Shown here: positions 34,977-43,211 of the stretch, piece by piece
Layout of the letters: each line of letters opens with the position of its first letter
Numbering within the stretch: position 1 is the stretch's first letter
Source: Seohaeicola saemankumensis
GTDB lineage: Bacteria > Pseudomonadota > Alphaproteobacteria > Rhodobacterales > Rhodobacteraceae
DNA: 64,000 nucleotides
Direction: 5' to 3'
Assembly (NCBI RefSeq): GCF_020171285.1
Contig: NZ_JAIUZI010000002.1
Span: 372,001 to 436,000 of the forward strand
Translations under genes and position numbers: made by a program
The notes under the pieces: generated by a model
What the model saw: the letters and a program-made list of their open reading frames with translations, nothing else
What the model was told of the DNA's origin: nothing
Databases searched by the model: none

Positions 34977-36311
34977 ATGGCACCTGGCCAAATGGCATCT
35001 GGACTGGCGGCGGGACGGCTGACAGCGGCTGAGATCGACGCGAATTTTGATGATCTGCACCCGGCCTACGCGCCGCACGAAGCGGCCGTGGCGGCGGATC
35101 GCTGTTATTTCTGCTACGACGCGCCCTGCACCACGGCCTGTCCGACCGACATCGACATCCCGCTGTTCATCCGACAGATCCAGACCGGTCAGCCCGAGGC
35201 CGCGGCAAGGACGATTTTCGACCAGAACATTCTGGGAGGGATCTGTGCACGGGTTTGCCCCACGGAAACCCTGTGCGAGGAGGCCTGTGTGCGCGAAACC
35301 GCTGAGGGCAAGCCGGTCGAGATCGGTCGGTTGCAGCGCTATGCGACCGATACCGTGATGTCTGCGGGGGTTCACCCGTATTCCCGTGCGCCCGAAACCG
35401 GCAAATCCGTTGCGGTGGTCGGCGCGGGGCCGGCTGGGCTGGCCTGTGCGCACCGTCTGGCCATGCTGGGGCATGAGGTCGTGATCTATGAATCCCGGCC
35501 CAAGGCCGGCGGGCTGAACGAATTCGGAATTGCCGCCTACAAGGCCACCGGAGGCTTTGCCCAGAGCGAAGTCGACTGGTTGTTGCAGATCGGTGGTATC
35601 ACAATCGAAACGGGCCGGGCGTTGGGCGGTGAGCTGACGCTGGATGGCCTGAAGGCCGACCATGACGCGGTGTTCCTCTCCATCGGTCTGGGCGGTGTCA
35701 ACGCGTTGCGCGTACCGGACGAGAACATGCCCGGTGTGCGCAACGCGGTCGATTTCATTGCCGAACTGCGCCAGGCAGAGAACCTGTCGGCGCTAGCGGT
35801 CGGGCGCAACGTGGTGGTTATCGGCGGCGGCATGACGGCGGTGGACGCAGCTGTTCAGTCCAAGCTGCTGGGCGCGGAGAACGTCACCATCGCCTATCGC
35901 CGGGGCCGTGACGCCATGCCTGCCAGCCGGTACGAACAGGATCTGGCGGCGTCAAAGGGCGTGCGGCTGATGTTCAACGTGATGCCGGTCGGGTTAACGG
36001 GCACAGAGGCGCTGACGGCTGTCGATCTGGAATATACGCAGGTCGTGGATGGCCGCGTGACGGGCACGGGCGAAACGGTGACGCTGCCGGCTGACCAGCT
36101 GTTCAAGGCGATCGGCCAGACCCTGGACGGCGCCCCCGGGGCGCTGGCCCTGGAGGGGGGCAAGATCGCGGTCAGTGATGGCGGGCGCACCTCGATCGAC
36201 GGTGTATGGGCCGGGGGCGACTGTGCCGCTGGCGGCGACGATCTGACCGTGACGGCGGTCGCCGAAGGCCGCGACGCGGCGATGGATATTCACAAAGCGC
36301 TGGTGGGTTGA
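34977..36311 (+). CDS. preT: NAD-dependent dihydropyrimidine dehydrogenase, FAD subunit
   Basis: A 444-residue flavoprotein of the glutamate-synthase small-subunit type. The N-terminal iron-sulfur region has CYFCYDAPCTTACPTDIDIP and GGICARVCPTETLCEEACV. The FAD site is SVAVVGAGPAGLACAHRLAM and the NAD site is NVVVIGGGMTAVDAAVQSK. The C-terminal GVWAGGDCAAGGDDLTVTAV closes the FAD pocket. Together with PreA (57 bp downstream) it reduces uracil and thymine with NADH, the first step of the reductive pathway. Start ATG 34977 follows CACGGGGAGACACC. The leader (34895-34935) is very AT-rich. No RutR box is visible there. The stop is inside the GGTGGGTT palindrome. Confidence 0.93.
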   Translation: MAPGQMASGLAAGRLTAAEIDANFDDLHPAYAPHEAAVAADRCYFCYDAPCTTACPTDIDIPLFIRQIQTGQPEAAARTIFDQNILGGICARVCPTETLCEEACVRETAEGKPVEIGRLQRYATDTVMSAGVHPYSRAPETGKSVAVVGAGPAGLACAHRLAMLGHEVVIYESRPKAGGLNEFGIAAYKATGGFAQSEVDWLLQIGGITIETGRALGGELTLDGLKADHDAVFLSIGLGGVNALRVPDENMPGVRNAVDFIAELRQAENLSALAVGRNVVVIGGGMTAVDAAVQSKLLGAENVTIAYRRGRDAMPASRYEQDLAASKGVRLMFNVMPVGLTGTEALTAVDLEYTQVVDGRVTGTGETVTLPADQLFKAIGQTLDGAPGALALEGGKIAVSDGGRTSIDGVWAGGDCAAGGDDLTVTAVAEGRDAAMDIHKALVG

Positions 36312-36326
36312 AAACCCACCCTACAC
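36303..36326 (+). repeat. GGTGGGTT-GAAA-ACCCACC palindrome (copy 2)
   Basis: The same stem as at 8202, again followed by CCTAC. It contains the last two codons and TGA of preT (GTG GGT TGA), so the gene ends inside the repeat. Confidence 0.65.
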
Positions 36327-36368
36327 GGGACGGCAGTGCGCAGCCGTTTCGGGACAGGGAGTTGCAAA

Positions 36369-37673
36369 ATGGCTGACTTGACGACTGATTTTCTGGGCAT
36401 TTCGAGCCCCAACCCGTTCTGGCTGGCCTCGGCGCCGCCAACGGACAAGGAATACAATGTGCGCCGCGCCTTTGAGGCGGGTTGGGGCGGTGTGGTTTGG
36501 AAGACGCTCGGCGCCGAAGGGCCGCCGGTGGTCAACGTCAACGGGCCGCGATATGGCGCGCTGTATGGGGCTGACCGGCGGCTGCTGGGGCTCAACAACA
36601 TCGAGTTGATTACCGACCGGCCGCTGGAGGTGAACCTGGAGGAGATCGCCAGGGTCAAATCCGACTACCCGGATCGCGCGGTGATCGTGTCGCTGATGGT
36701 GCCCTGCGAAGAGGCGGAGTGGAAGGCGATCCTGCCGCGCGTGGCGGAGACCGGGGCCGATGGGATCGAGCTGAACTTCGGCTGCCCCCACGGGATGAGC
36801 GAACGGGGCATGGGCGCGGCCGTGGGGCAGGTGCCGGAGTACATCGAGATGGTGACGCGCTGGTGCAAGGAGAATTACGACAGGCCGGTGATCGTCAAGC
36901 TGACGCCGAACATCACCGACATCCGCTATCCGGCTCGGGCCGCGCACAATGGCGGGGCGGATGCGGTTTCTCTCATCAATACAATCAGTTCCATCACTTC
37001 GGTAAACCTTGACAATTTCAGCCCGGAGCCGTCGATCGACGGCAAGGGCAGCCATGGCGGATACTGTGGGCCGGCGGTGAAGCCGATCGCGATGAACATG
37101 GTGGCCGAGATCGCTCGCGATCCGGAAACCAGGGGTCTGCCGATTTCCGGCATCGGCGGTGTCACCACCTGGCGCGATGCGGCGGAGTTCATGAGCCTTG
37201 GCGCGGGGAATGTTCAGGTTTGTACCGCCGCGATGACCTATGGTTTCCGTATTGTACAAGAAATGACCGCCGGTCTGAGCCAGTGGATGGACGAAAAGGG
37301 CTACACCTCGGTGCAGGACTTTGTCGGCCGCGCGGTGCCCAATGTCACCGACTGGCAGTATCTGAACCTGAACTACGTGGCCAAGGCGAAGATCGACCAG
37401 GAGCAGTGCATCAAGTGTGGGCGTTGCTATGCCGCCTGCGAAGATACCTCGCACCAGGCGATCTGGATGAAAGAGGGGCGCGTGTTCGAGGTCAACGACG
37501 CCGAATGCGTGGCCTGCAATCTCTGCGTCGATGTCTGCCCGGTGGAGAACTGTATCTCGATGGTCGAGATGGCGCCGGGAACGGTGGACCCGCGCACCGG
37601 TCGCACGGTGCAGGACAGCTACGCCAACTGGACCACCCACCCCAACAACCCGGGGGCGCAGGCGGCCGAGTGA
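36369..37673 (+). CDS. preA: NAD-dependent dihydropyrimidine dehydrogenase, FMN/FeS subunit
   Basis: A 434-residue subunit with an FMN TIM barrel of the dihydroorotate-dehydrogenase type (residues 1-320). The catalytic Cys is in NFGCPHGMSERGMGAAVGQ. FMN contacts include VIVKLTPNITDI and LPISGIGGVTTWRDAAEFMS. Two C-terminal [4Fe-4S] clusters are bound by CIKCGRCYAACEDTSHQAI and CVACNLCVDVCPVENCISM. It reduces the 5,6 bond of uracil and thymine, accepting electrons from PreT. Start ATG 36369 follows GACAGGGAGTTGCAAA; the frame upstream overlaps the repeat and is not used. It is the second gene of the preT-preA operon. Confidence 0.95.
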   Translation: MADLTTDFLGISSPNPFWLASAPPTDKEYNVRRAFEAGWGGVVWKTLGAEGPPVVNVNGPRYGALYGADRRLLGLNNIELITDRPLEVNLEEIARVKSDYPDRAVIVSLMVPCEEAEWKAILPRVAETGADGIELNFGCPHGMSERGMGAAVGQVPEYIEMVTRWCKENYDRPVIVKLTPNITDIRYPARAAHNGGADAVSLINTISSITSVNLDNFSPEPSIDGKGSHGGYCGPAVKPIAMNMVAEIARDPETRGLPISGIGGVTTWRDAAEFMSLGAGNVQVCTAAMTYGFRIVQEMTAGLSQWMDEKGYTSVQDFVGRAVPNVTDWQYLNLNYVAKAKIDQEQCIKCGRCYAACEDTSHQAIWMKEGRVFEVNDAECVACNLCVDVCPVENCISMVEMAPGTVDPRTGRTVQDSYANWTTHPNNPGAQAAE

Positions 37674-37720
37674 GATTTTTCGCCGAAAAATCTCGGGCGA
37701 GAAAATTCGGCGAATTTTCT
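37673..37720. terminator. Tandem 21-bp palindromes between convergent genes
   Basis: AGATTTTTCG-C-CGAAAAATCT at 37673-37693 and AGAAAATTCG-G-CGAATTTTCT at 37700-37720, each with 10-bp perfect arms. The first shares the last base of the preA stop and the second touches the stop of the minus-strand gene. This suggests a two-way terminator built from two AT-rich palindromes. Confidence 0.7.
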
Positions 37721-37950
37721 TAAAAAAGGATGTGGACGGGGCCGCCGTGGCAGATGACGATGTATTGGTCGGCGGTTTGGATCAAGTGGTAGCCGCGGCG
37801 CTGGATTTCGTCCTGGAACCGGTCCCGGCCGACTTCCCGGTCGACCCAGGCCAGGGATCGTCGTACCACGGCGCCGCGCCGGGCGGATTTGGTGGCGAAC
37901 ATCTGGTCGAGCCAGCGTTGTGCCTGATCGGGATGCGGCTGGTCTAGCAT
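37720..37950 (-). CDS. Conserved small protein of unknown function
   Basis: A 76-residue protein: an N-terminal MLDQPHPDQAQRWLDQMFAT, a basic KSARRGAVVRRSLAWVDREV, then a likely alpha-beta unit RDRFQDEIQRRGYHLIQTAD and a terminal QYIVICHGGPVHILF. From memory, similar short proteins occur in other roseobacters, often mislabelled N-(5'-phosphoribosyl)anthranilate isomerase; the length excludes that enzyme. Start ATG 37950 has a weak ribosome binding site. A longer frame to 38040 overlaps the end of the TetR gene. It sits downstream of the RutR-like gene on the same strand (34 bp), so the two may be one transcript. Confidence 0.7.
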   Translation of the reverse strand: MLDQPHPDQAQRWLDQMFATKSARRGAVVRRSLAWVDREVGRDRFQDEIQRRGYHLIQTADQYIVICHGGPVHILF

Positions 37951-37984
37951 CCTTTTAGTGTTCCCGATCAGGGTTAAGGTCCGG

Positions 37985-38593
37985 TTAAGGCGCCAGCAGC
38001 CGCCTGTAGAGAGTGTCGATGAAGGCCGGTGCGGCATCAAAGGGGTCTTCGTCGCCCAGGACCGCGCGGATCTGCACGTCGAAGTCCGCGTAGTGCTGGG
38101 TCAGCGACCAGATCGAGAACACCAGGTGGTAGGGATGCACCTGGGCGATCCGGCCCTGTCGCATCCATGTCTCGATCAGGGTGGTCTTTTCGTCGACCAG
38201 CGATTTGAGGTCGCGGGACAGCACCGGTTCGATCCGGGGGGCGCCCTGGACGATCTCATTCGCGAAGAGCCGCGATTCCCTTGGGTAGTCGCGGCTCATC
38301 TGCAGTTTGCGCCGGACATAGGCGAGGATTTCTTCCAGCGGGTCGCCATCGGGGTCGATGGCCCGCAGCGGATCAAGCCAGGTGTCCAGCAGCCGGGCCA
38401 GCACCGCCTGGTGGATCGCTTCCTTGGATGGGAAGTAATACAGCAGGTTGGGTTTGCTGAGCCCTGCGGCGGAGGCGATCTGGTCGAGGGTGGCGCCGCG
38501 GAAGCCTTGAGCCGAAAAGACATCGAGTGCGGCCTCCAGAATGGCGGCGCGGTTCTTTTTCTGGATGCGGGTCGGCGCACGGTTGGATGGCAT
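37985..38593 (-). CDS. rutR: TetR family regulator, RutR-like
   Basis: A 202-residue TetR regulator. The N-terminal helix-turn-helix is KKNRAAILEAALDVFSAQGF, then TLDQIASAAGLSKPNLLYYF. The C-terminal ligand domain has DYPRESRLFANEIVQGAPRI, as in RutR, where uracil or thymine binds in E. coli. Start MPSNRAPTRIQKK at 38593 follows AAGGACCCAAGGACGCC; the longer frame has no support. A 16-bp site at 38722 matches the RutR box. It is divergent from the pyrimidine genes starting at 38782, so it likely represses them without uracil and frees them in its presence. Confidence 0.87.
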   Translation of the reverse strand: MPSNRAPTRIQKKNRAAILEAALDVFSAQGFRGATLDQIASAAGLSKPNLLYYFPSKEAIHQAVLARLLDTWLDPLRAIDPDGDPLEEILAYVRRKLQMSRDYPRESRLFANEIVQGAPRIEPVLSRDLKSLVDEKTTLIETWMRQGRIAQVHPYHLVFSIWSLTQHYADFDVQIRAVLGDEDPFDAAPAFIDTLYRRLLAP

Positions 38594-38721
38594 GGCGTCC
38601 TTGGGTCCTTTGTCCGGTTTGATATGCCCGAATTTTGCTGTTTCCTGCACGAAAAAGCGTGGTTTCCTCAGGTGCCGTGCCGCTAATTCTTGACTGGTGC
38701 CCCGCCCGTGATAGCGTGAGT

Positions 38722-38737
38722 TTGACCGTTTGGTCAA
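38722..38737. promoter_or_regulatory. RutR-type operator
   Basis: TTGACCGTTTGGTCAA. The E. coli RutR consensus is TTGACCANNTGGTCAA; the only mismatch is A to G at position 7. It lies in the 188-bp gap between the TetR gene and the amidohydrolase gene, 45 bp before the latter's ATG. Confidence 0.75.
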
Positions 38738-38781
38738 ATCAAAGATGACGCCGGAACCGGCGCGCGATGGGAGAGTGAAAC

Positions 38782-40032
38782 ATGGCCGCTCCGGCACAGA
38801 ATCTGAAGATCAACGGCGAACGGCTGTGGGACAGCCTGATGGAGATGGCAAAGATCGGCCCCGGCATTGCCGGCGGCAACAACCGCCAGACGCTGACCGA
38901 CGAGGATGGCGAGGGCCGGGCGTTGTTCCAGAGCTGGTGCGAGGCCGCCGGGCTGAGCATGGGGCTCGATGAGATTGGCAACATGTTTGCCTATCGCGAG
39001 GGCACCGACCCGCACGCCCTGCCGGTTTACATGGGTTCGCATCTGGACACCCAGCCGACGGGCGGCAAATACGACGGCGTTCTGGGCGTGCTCGGCGGGT
39101 TGGAAGCGATCCGCACGATGAACGATCTGGGCGTGAAGACGAAGCACCCGATCGTGCTGGTGAACTGGACCAACGAGGAGGGCACGCGGTTTGCCCCGGC
39201 GATGCTGGCCTCGGGCGTGTTCGCGGGCAAACACGGGCTGGACTGGGCCTATGACCGGGTTGATGCCGAGGGCAAGCGGTTTGGCGACGAGCTGGAGCGG
39301 ATCGGCTGGAAGGGCGACGAAAAGGTCGGTGACCGCAAGATGCACGCGATGTTCGAGCTGCATATCGAACAGGGGCCGATCCTGGAGGCCGAAGAGAAGG
39401 ATATCGGCGTGGTCACCCACGGCCAGGGGCTGCGCTGGATCGAATGCACGGTGACCGGCAAGGAGAGCCACACCGGATCGACCCCGATGCATATGCGCAA
39501 GAACGCCGGGCGCGGGATGGCCCTGGTCACCGAGCTGGTGCATGAGATCGCGATGAAGAACCAGCCGAACGCGGTGGGGGCGATCGGCCATGTCGATGTC
39601 TATCCCAATTCGCGCAACATCATCCCGGGCAAGGTGGTGTTCACCGTCGATATGCGCACGCATCTGCTGGACAAGCTGAACGCGATGGTGGCCGAGCTGA
39701 TGGAGCGGGCGCCGAAGCTGTGCGCCGATATCGGGGTGGAGTTCAGCGCCGAGATCGTTGGCCAGTTCGACCCGCCGGCCTTTGACGAGGCCTGTGTCAC
39801 GGCGGTGCGCGGGGCGGCGGAGCGGCTGGGCTACAGCCATATGGACATCGTTTCAGGCGCCGGGCACGATGCCTGCTGGATCAACGATGTGGCGCCGACC
39901 GCGATGATCATGTGCCCTTGCGTCGACGGGCTGAGCCACAACGAGGCGGAAGAGATTTCGCCCGAATGGGCCGCGGCCGGGGCCGATGTGCTGATGCATG
40001 CGGTGCTGGAGACGGCTGAGATCGTGGAGTGA
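38782..40032 (+). CDS. N-carbamoyl-beta-alanine amidohydrolase-type M20 zinc hydrolase
   Basis: A 416-residue M20 family amidohydrolase. The zinc ligands appear in YMGSHLDTQPTGGKYDGVLG (His and Asp), NWTNEEGTRFAPAML (Glu-Glu), FELHIEQGPILE (His) and a C-terminal GLSHNEAEEISPEW (His). The dimerisation part in the middle has GKESHTGSTPMHMRKNA. In this locus, after PreTA and dihydropyrimidinase, the most likely reaction is hydrolysis of N-carbamoyl-beta-alanine (or its methyl form) to the amino acid, CO2 and ammonia. Allantoate amidohydrolase and L-N-carbamoylase are alternatives. Start ATG 38782 follows GGGAGAGTGAAAC. It is the first gene of the operon downstream of the RutR box. Confidence 0.9.
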   Translation: MAAPAQNLKINGERLWDSLMEMAKIGPGIAGGNNRQTLTDEDGEGRALFQSWCEAAGLSMGLDEIGNMFAYREGTDPHALPVYMGSHLDTQPTGGKYDGVLGVLGGLEAIRTMNDLGVKTKHPIVLVNWTNEEGTRFAPAMLASGVFAGKHGLDWAYDRVDAEGKRFGDELERIGWKGDEKVGDRKMHAMFELHIEQGPILEAEEKDIGVVTHGQGLRWIECTVTGKESHTGSTPMHMRKNAGRGMALVTELVHEIAMKNQPNAVGAIGHVDVYPNSRNIIPGKVVFTVDMRTHLLDKLNAMVAELMERAPKLCADIGVEFSAEIVGQFDPPAFDEACVTAVRGAAERLGYSHMDIVSGAGHDACWINDVAPTAMIMCPCVDGLSHNEAEEISPEWAAAGADVLMHAVLETAEIVE

Positions 40033-40033
40033 T

Positions 40034-40078
40034 TGGGGGCCAGCCCCCAAACCCCCGGAGTATTTGGAAAGAGATGAA
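40034..40078 (+). repeat. Interspersed palindromic repeat, type 1 (copy 2)
   Basis: GGGGGCCAGCCCCC stem, then CCCCCGGAGTATTTGGAAAGAGATGAA. It starts two bases after the amidohydrolase stop and fills the gap to the next gene. Confidence 0.75.
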
Positions 40079-40093
40079 TGGGGGGAGACGGAG

Positions 40094-40414
40094 ATGGCGG
40101 AGGCCGGACCGGAGTTGGCGGAGCGGATCCGCGGGTTGATCGCGCGGGAGATGTCGGACTTCGCCGCTGACACCTCGGTCGCGGAGGCCACTCTGGCGGC
40201 GTTCCGCGCGGCGCTGGAGGAACCGGCGGCCGTGGAGGTGCAGTTCAGCGGTGGGGTGATGCAGCAATGCTGGTCGGTGACGCGGGCCAACGGGCCCTAC
40301 CGGGTGGTTTACATGCCGCGCGCGGGGTATTTTTCGCTCTGTGTCGAGGGGCAGTTCGGGCCGCTGGACATCGGGGTGCACGGGACGGCGATCGGCTGTT
40401 TCGGGTCTGTTTGA
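40094..40414 (+). CDS. Conserved hypothetical protein in pyrimidine operon
   Basis: A 106-residue protein. An N-terminal helical part (GPELAERIRGLIAREMSDFA; SVAEATLAAFRAALEEPAAV) leads to a beta-rich C-terminal half (VEVQFSGGVMQQCWSVTRAN, then PYRVVYMPRAGYFSLCVEGQ). The family is not recognised. Start ATG 40094 follows GGGGGGAGACGGAG; the longer frame crosses the palindromic repeat. Its position between the amidohydrolase and dihydropyrimidinase genes suggests a role linked to the pathway, possibly as an accessory protein. No signal peptide or membrane segment is seen. Confidence 0.72.
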   Translation: MAEAGPELAERIRGLIAREMSDFAADTSVAEATLAAFRAALEEPAAVEVQFSGGVMQQCWSVTRANGPYRVVYMPRAGYFSLCVEGQFGPLDIGVHGTAIGCFGSV

Positions 40415-40508
40415 GGGGCGAAAGGCCCGGAGAGTGTTGGAAATTCAATAGATTGGCGTCGGGTGTTGATGCTCGGACGGCCAGCGGAAAAAGGACAGGA
40501 GAGCAACC

Positions 40509-41963
40509 ATGACCACAGTGATCAAGAACGGGACCATTGTCACCGCCGATCTGACCTATAAGGCGGATGTGCTGATCGAGGGTGGGGTCATCACCGAGAT
40601 CGGGCCGGACCTGAAGGGCGACGAGGTGCTGGATGCCACCGGCTGTTACGTGATGCCGGGTGGGATCGACCCGCATACGCATCTGGAGATGCCGTTCATG
40701 GGCACCTATTCCAGCGATGATTTCGAGAGTGGCACGCGGGCTGGTCTGGCCGGTGGCACCACGATGGTGGTGGACTTTGCGCTGCCCAATCCGGGCGAGG
40801 GGCTGCTGGACGCGCTGAAACGCTGGGACAACAAATCGACGCGGGCCAATTGCGACTATTCCTTCCACATGGCGGTGACCTGGTGGGGCGAGCAGGTGTT
40901 CAACGAGATGAAGACCGTGGTCGAGGAGCGCGGCATCAACACCTTCAAGCATTTCATGGCCTACAAGGGCGCGCTGATGGTGAATGACGACGAACTTTAC
41001 GCGTCTTTCCAACGGCTTGCGGAACTGGGCGGCATTGCCATGGTGCATGCAGAAAACGGCGACGTGGTGGCCGAGCTGAGCGCCAAGCTGCTGGCCGAGG
41101 GTAACACCGGGCCGGAGGCGCATGCCTATTCCCGGCCGCCGCAGGTGGAGGGCGAGGCGACCAACCGGGCGATCATGATCGCCGACATGGCGGGTGTGCC
41201 GCTTTATGTCGTGCACACCTCTTGCGAGGACAGCCACGAGGCGATCCGGCGGGCGCGGATGATGGGCAAGCGGGTCTGGGGCGAGCCGTTGATCCAGCAC
41301 CTGACGCTGGATGAAAGCGAGTATTTCAACCAGGACTGGGACCATGCCGCGCGCCGGGTGATGAGCCCGCCGTTCCGCAACAAGATGCACCAGGACAGCC
41401 TGTGGGCCGGGCTGCAGTCCGGTTCGCTGAGCGTGGTGGCGACGGATCACTGTGCCTTTACCACCGAGCAGAAACGCTATGGCGTGGGCGATTTCACCAA
41501 GATCCCCAATGGCACCGGGGGGCTTGAGGACCGGATGCCGATGCTCTGGACGCACGGGGTGGCGACCGGGCGGCTGACGATGAATGAATTTGTCGCCGTA
41601 ACCTCAACGAATATCGCGAAAATCCTGAATTGTTACCCGAAGAAAGGCGCGGTTCTGGTGGGGGCGGATGCGGACCTCGTGGTCTGGGATCCAGAGAAGT
41701 CGAAGACGATTTCCGCCAGTTCGCAGCAGTCGGCGATCGACTATAACGTGTTCGAAGGCAAGGAAGTGAAAGGCCTGCCGCGGTTCACCCTGACGCGGGG
41801 CCATGTGGCGGTGCATGACGGCGAGATCCGCACGCAAGAAGGCCACGGCAAGTTCGTCAAGCGCGAGGCCAATACCACGGTGAACAAGGCGCTGAGCACC
41901 TGGAAGGAACTAACCGCGCCGCGCCCCGTCGAACGGACGGGTATTCCGGCGACGGGGGTCTAG
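40509..41963 (+). CDS. hydA: Dihydropyrimidinase
   Basis: A 484-residue amidohydrolase-superfamily enzyme. The metal motif is GGIDPHTHLEMPF (H56 and H58). The carbamylated lysine is K153 in TFKHFMAYKGALM. Further zinc ligands are H180 (MVHAENG) and the His in YVVHTSCEDSHEAIRRARMM. A catalytic Asp is in VVATDHCAFTTEQKRYG. It opens dihydrouracil or dihydrothymine to the N-carbamoyl amino acid. The length and the EMPFMGTYSSDDFESG motif match bacterial dihydropyrimidinases rather than allantoinases. ATG 40509 follows AGGACAGGAGAGCAACC. It stands between the hypothetical gene and an unknown gene in the same operon. Confidence 0.94.
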   Translation: MTTVIKNGTIVTADLTYKADVLIEGGVITEIGPDLKGDEVLDATGCYVMPGGIDPHTHLEMPFMGTYSSDDFESGTRAGLAGGTTMVVDFALPNPGEGLLDALKRWDNKSTRANCDYSFHMAVTWWGEQVFNEMKTVVEERGINTFKHFMAYKGALMVNDDELYASFQRLAELGGIAMVHAENGDVVAELSAKLLAEGNTGPEAHAYSRPPQVEGEATNRAIMIADMAGVPLYVVHTSCEDSHEAIRRARMMGKRVWGEPLIQHLTLDESEYFNQDWDHAARRVMSPPFRNKMHQDSLWAGLQSGSLSVVATDHCAFTTEQKRYGVGDFTKIPNGTGGLEDRMPMLWTHGVATGRLTMNEFVAVTSTNIAKILNCYPKKGAVLVGADADLVVWDPEKSKTISASSQQSAIDYNVFEGKEVKGLPRFTLTRGHVAVHDGEIRTQEGHGKFVKREANTTVNKALSTWKELTAPRPVERTGIPATGV

Positions 41964-42003
41964 GGAGGTGTCCGGCGCGGCGCAAACAGGTTTGTGGACG
42001 AAG

Positions 42004-42516
42004 ATGGCTGGCCTTTTTAGCGCGGCGCCGGAAAAGGCGTATGTCAGGCAATTCGCGGCCGAATTGCTGAAAGGGTTCGGTTCGGATGGACCGCCCGCTG
42101 GGTTTGAAAGTGAAGATGATCTCATCTTCTGGCTGCAGGAAGAAGGCTATCTTTTTAGATGCGATTGGAAGGATACGGTTGGAAGCTGTGGCGAGGAGAT
42201 TGCCGCGTTTGCATGTAAGGCAGGGGCCAATAAAGTTATTGTGGACGAGTGTCTTGACCGTCAGGACAAAAGCGATCCGATTTTCGAGTACGCGCGCGCG
42301 CTGCACGATGCGATGGCGAGCGACGGTCTCACCTTGTTGGAAATTGACGAACAGAGCGACGGTTGGCTCTATTGTGTCGCCAGACCTGAATTTCTCGCGC
42401 GTTGGGTCGATACTTGTTTGTCCAAGTCTGTCACGGTGTTTCGCCCCAAGAGCGCAAAAGAAAGAGTTCCGCGCGGACTGCACGACGGTCCACGGGAAAC
42501 GGAGGGAGACCAATGA
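42004..42516 (+). CDS. Hypothetical protein, AT-richer than neighbours
   Basis: A 170-residue acidic protein, not recognised. It starts MAGLFSAAPEKAYVRQFAAE, then SEDDLIFWLQEEGYLFRCDW, SCGEEIAAFACKAGANKVIV, DPIFEYARALHDAMASDGLT and LLEIDEQSDGWLYCVARPEF. It has several cysteines and no signal peptide. The DNA from about 42040 to 42400 is visibly richer in A and T than the genes on either side, which suggests a recent arrival. GTG at 41968 is an alternative start that would add 12 residues; neither has a strong ribosome binding site. The stop overlaps the ATG of the next gene (42513-42516), so it is translated with the operon. Confidence 0.65.
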   Translation: MAGLFSAAPEKAYVRQFAAELLKGFGSDGPPAGFESEDDLIFWLQEEGYLFRCDWKDTVGSCGEEIAAFACKAGANKVIVDECLDRQDKSDPIFEYARALHDAMASDGLTLLEIDEQSDGWLYCVARPEFLARWVDTCLSKSVTVFRPKSAKERVPRGLHDGPRETEGDQ

Positions 42517-43211
42517 CGAAAGTTGCCCTCATCACCGCCGGCGGGTCCGGCATGGGTGCGGATGCGGCGCGGCGGCTGGTCGAGGACGGGTTCGAGGTGG
42601 GCATCCTGTCCTCTTCCGGCAAGGGCGAGGCTTTGGCGAAGGAACTGGGCGGGCTGGGGTTTACCGGGTCGAACCTTGAGCCGGATGATCTGCGGGCCTT
42701 TGTGGATGCCGCGATGGCGCGTTGGGGGCGGATTGATGTGTTGGTGAACTCCTTTGGCCATGGGCCAAAGGGGGAGTTGTTGGAGATCGGTGACGACGAC
42801 TGGCACGCGGGGCTCGACGTTTTCCTGATGCCGGCCATTCGCATGGCGCGGCTGGTGGCGCCGGTGATGGTGGCGCAGGGGGACGGGGTGATCATCAACA
42901 TCTCGACCTATGCGGCGCTGGAGCCGAGTCTGAAGTTTCCGGTGTCGGGCGTGTTCCGGGCCGGGCTGGCGAGTTTCGCCAAGCAGTTCTCGGATCGGTA
43001 CGCGGCGGATAATGTGCGTATGAACAACGTGTTGCCGGGGTTTATTGACAGCTTGCCAATTGATCCCGAACGCACAAAAACGGTGCCGATGGGACGTTAT
43101 GGGCGCAGCGCGGAAGTGGCGGCGACAATTGCGTTTCTGGCCAGCGAAGGGGCCGGGTACATCACCGGGCAGAATATCAGAATAGACGGCGGGGCGACGC
43201 GACACGTATGA
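42513..43211 (+). CDS. Short-chain dehydrogenase/reductase with altered active site
   Basis: A 232-residue SDR fold protein. The nucleotide loop is TAGGSGMGADAARRL and the NNAG-type block reads VNSFGHGPKG. The Ser strand is IINISTYAALEPS. In place of the catalytic YxxxK there is KFPVSGVFRAGLASFAKQFS, with no Tyr-x3-Lys. So it may bind NAD(P) without ordinary SDR activity, or use another residue. The C-terminal ASEGAGYITGQNIRIDGGAT is typical of the family. Start ATG 42513 overlaps the previous stop. In this operon it might act on a product such as malonate semialdehyde, but this is guesswork. Confidence 0.82.
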   Translation: MTKVALITAGGSGMGADAARRLVEDGFEVGILSSSGKGEALAKELGGLGFTGSNLEPDDLRAFVDAAMARWGRIDVLVNSFGHGPKGELLEIGDDDWHAGLDVFLMPAIRMARLVAPVMVAQGDGVIINISTYAALEPSLKFPVSGVFRAGLASFAKQFSDRYAADNVRMNNVLPGFIDSLPIDPERTKTVPMGRYGRSAEVAATIAFLASEGAGYITGQNIRIDGGATRHV

